Shown here: piece after piece, positions 63,296-64,000 of the stretch | How positions within the stretch are numbered: position 1 is the stretch's first letter | Layout of the letters: every line of letters starts with the position of its first letter | NCBI RefSeq assembly: GCF_002812045.1 | Contig: NZ_NPEG01000001.1 | Span: 992,001-1,056,000 of the forward strand | Source: Leptospira haakeii | GTDB lineage: Bacteria > Spirochaetota > Leptospiria > Leptospirales > Leptospiraceae | Reading direction: 5' to 3' | DNA length: 64,000 bases | Position numbers and translations under genes: made by a program | Notes under the pieces: model-generated | The model's database searches: none | What the model was told of the DNA's origin: nothing | The model's input: only the letters and a program-made list of their open reading frames with translations

Positions 63296-63652
63296 ATGAT
63301 AAACTCTGGTAAAAGTGTACAATATTTCGGGATCTTTTTATTAATCGAAGGATTTCTTCTAATTACCGTTCCGAATTTTTTCTTAAGTCTATTCTTATTA
63401 AGTGCAAGCGATGTTTGGGTGAGAGTTGTGGGGCTGACCCTAATCATATTAGGATATTTTTATTTTAGAATGGGACAAGATAATATACGTCCATTCTTAA
63501 AATTGACCACCCATTCTAGAACGTTTCAGTTTATAGTCTTGGTTATATTTGTGTTACTCGGTTGGATCCATCCTATGATCTTATTGCCGAGCGGATTCGA
63601 ATTTTTATGCGGGGTTTGGACCTTCTCCCTTTTAAAAAAGGAAAACGCCTAA
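63296..63652 (+). CDS. Small four-helix membrane protein, function unknown
   Basis: A 118-aa protein with four hydrophobic segments (FGIFLLIEGFLLITVPNFF; VVGLTLIILGYFYF; FQFIVLVIFVLLGWIHPMIL; FEFLCGVWTFSLL). No recognised family. The start is uncertain: the ATG at 63296 or a TTG two codons earlier, neither with a ribosome site. It lies between a terminator and a convergent phosphatase gene. Confidence 0.6.
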   Translation: MINSGKSVQYFGIFLLIEGFLLITVPNFFLSLFLLSASDVWVRVVGLTLIILGYFYFRMGQDNIRPFLKLTTHSRTFQFIVLVIFVLLGWIHPMILLPSGFEFLCGVWTFSLLKKENA

Positions 63653-63657
63653 TTCTT

Positions 63658-64000
63658 TTAGGCAGGATATTCGGGAGTTTCTCTGGATTCGATCGCGATG
63701 ATGGTGATATCATCGTATCTTTGTTCATCTCCCCTTGATTTTTCCTCCATTACTACTAATTCTTCTAATAGTTTTTGGAGACTTACCTTGGAAAGTGTGG
63801 AGGCCCTAGAGGCAATTGTTTCAACGGTGCTCCATCTGTTCTCCTTTCTTCTGTTCTCAATGAGCCCATCAGAGAAAAGTAATAAACGGCTTCCTGTAGG
63901 GAACTTATAGGTCGAGAATTCGATCTCTAGATCATCGAATAGTCCTAATATGGGCCCTGTTTTATGAAGTAATTCGTAATTTCCACCTGGAGAAAGTAAG
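63658..64000 (-). CDS. PP2C (SpoIIE/RsbU-type) phosphatase, C-terminal part only
   Basis: The gene enters from the right edge; 114 C-terminal residues are visible up to a TAA at 63658-63660. They match the end of a SpoIIE-type PP2C domain: LLSPGGNYELLHKTGP, GSRLLLFSDGLIENR and RYDDITIIAIES with the paired Asp. It would dephosphorylate a STAS-type antagonist. The N-terminal sensor lies outside the window, so the full architecture is unknown. It is a second phosphatase of the class coded at 25160. Confidence 0.85.
   Translation of the reverse strand, partial: LLSPGGNYELLHKTGPILGLFDDLEIEFSTYKFPTGSRLLLFSDGLIENRRKENRWSTVETIASRASTLSKVSLQKLLEELVVMEEKSRGDEQRYDDITIIAIESRETPEYPA

Overview
The window looks like chromosome of a Leptospira species, a spirochaete of moderate, slightly AT-rich composition. 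The main evidence is a group of lipoproteins with loose spirochaetal lipoboxes, two of them carrying the Leptospira-type DUF1554 domain. A FecR/ECF-sigma pair, Rsb-type phosphatase switches and compact operons with ATGA overlaps fit. No rRNA, tRNA, CRISPR array or insertion sequence was found. Identifications come from reading motifs; no database search was run.

Layout. 1-17 kb: a partial ABC-F ATPase, a small basic protein, a DoxX-like membrane protein, an ECF sigma/FecR pair facing a secreted protein that shares a small domain with FecR, surface lipoproteins, an unknown 674-aa protein, gpmI, an Lcl/Ig-type lipoprotein and two TetR regulators, the second following murB. 17-28 kb: a 57-aa small gene, hflX (apparently starting at ATC), then HEAT/SH3, CPBP protease, inositol-phosphatase-like and MgtC genes. 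A four-gene partner-switching operon follows (unknown protein, STAS antagonist, RsbW-like kinase, membrane PP2C phosphatase).

28-45 kb: the outstanding region. A three-gene minus-strand operon encodes a 3302-aa fungal/mycobacterial-type fatty acid synthase I (AT-ER-DH-MPT-ACP-KR-KS), a stand-alone AcpS overlapping it by ATGA, and a 1966-aa single-chain acyl-CoA carboxylase laid out like eukaryotic acetyl-CoA carboxylase. Together these supply malonyl-CoA, pantetheinylate the carrier and build the chain, so the operon appears to be a self-contained type I fatty acid synthesis cassette. A membrane-anchored nitrilase is divergent from it across an AT-rich control region with repeated GAAC/GTT-type motifs. 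A related inverted repeat precedes the HadA/HadB-like dehydratase pair near 62.3 kb.

45-52 kb: a tightly coupled minus-strand operon, acyl-CoA dehydrogenase, trpE (apparent CTG start), trpG, MsbA-like exporter and single-domain receiver. 52-64 kb: two near-identical 48-aa secreted Lys/Glu/Ala/Pro peptides separated by repeats and hairpins, a patatin-like lipase, CutA, a conserved unknown protein, an S15-type hydrolase lipoprotein with a membrane AraC regulator, an OmpA-domain protein, a small Cys-rich lipoprotein, a sulfatase-fold lipoprotein with Thr in place of the usual Cys/Ser, the HadAB-like pair, a small membrane protein and the C-terminus of another PP2C phosphatase running off the window.
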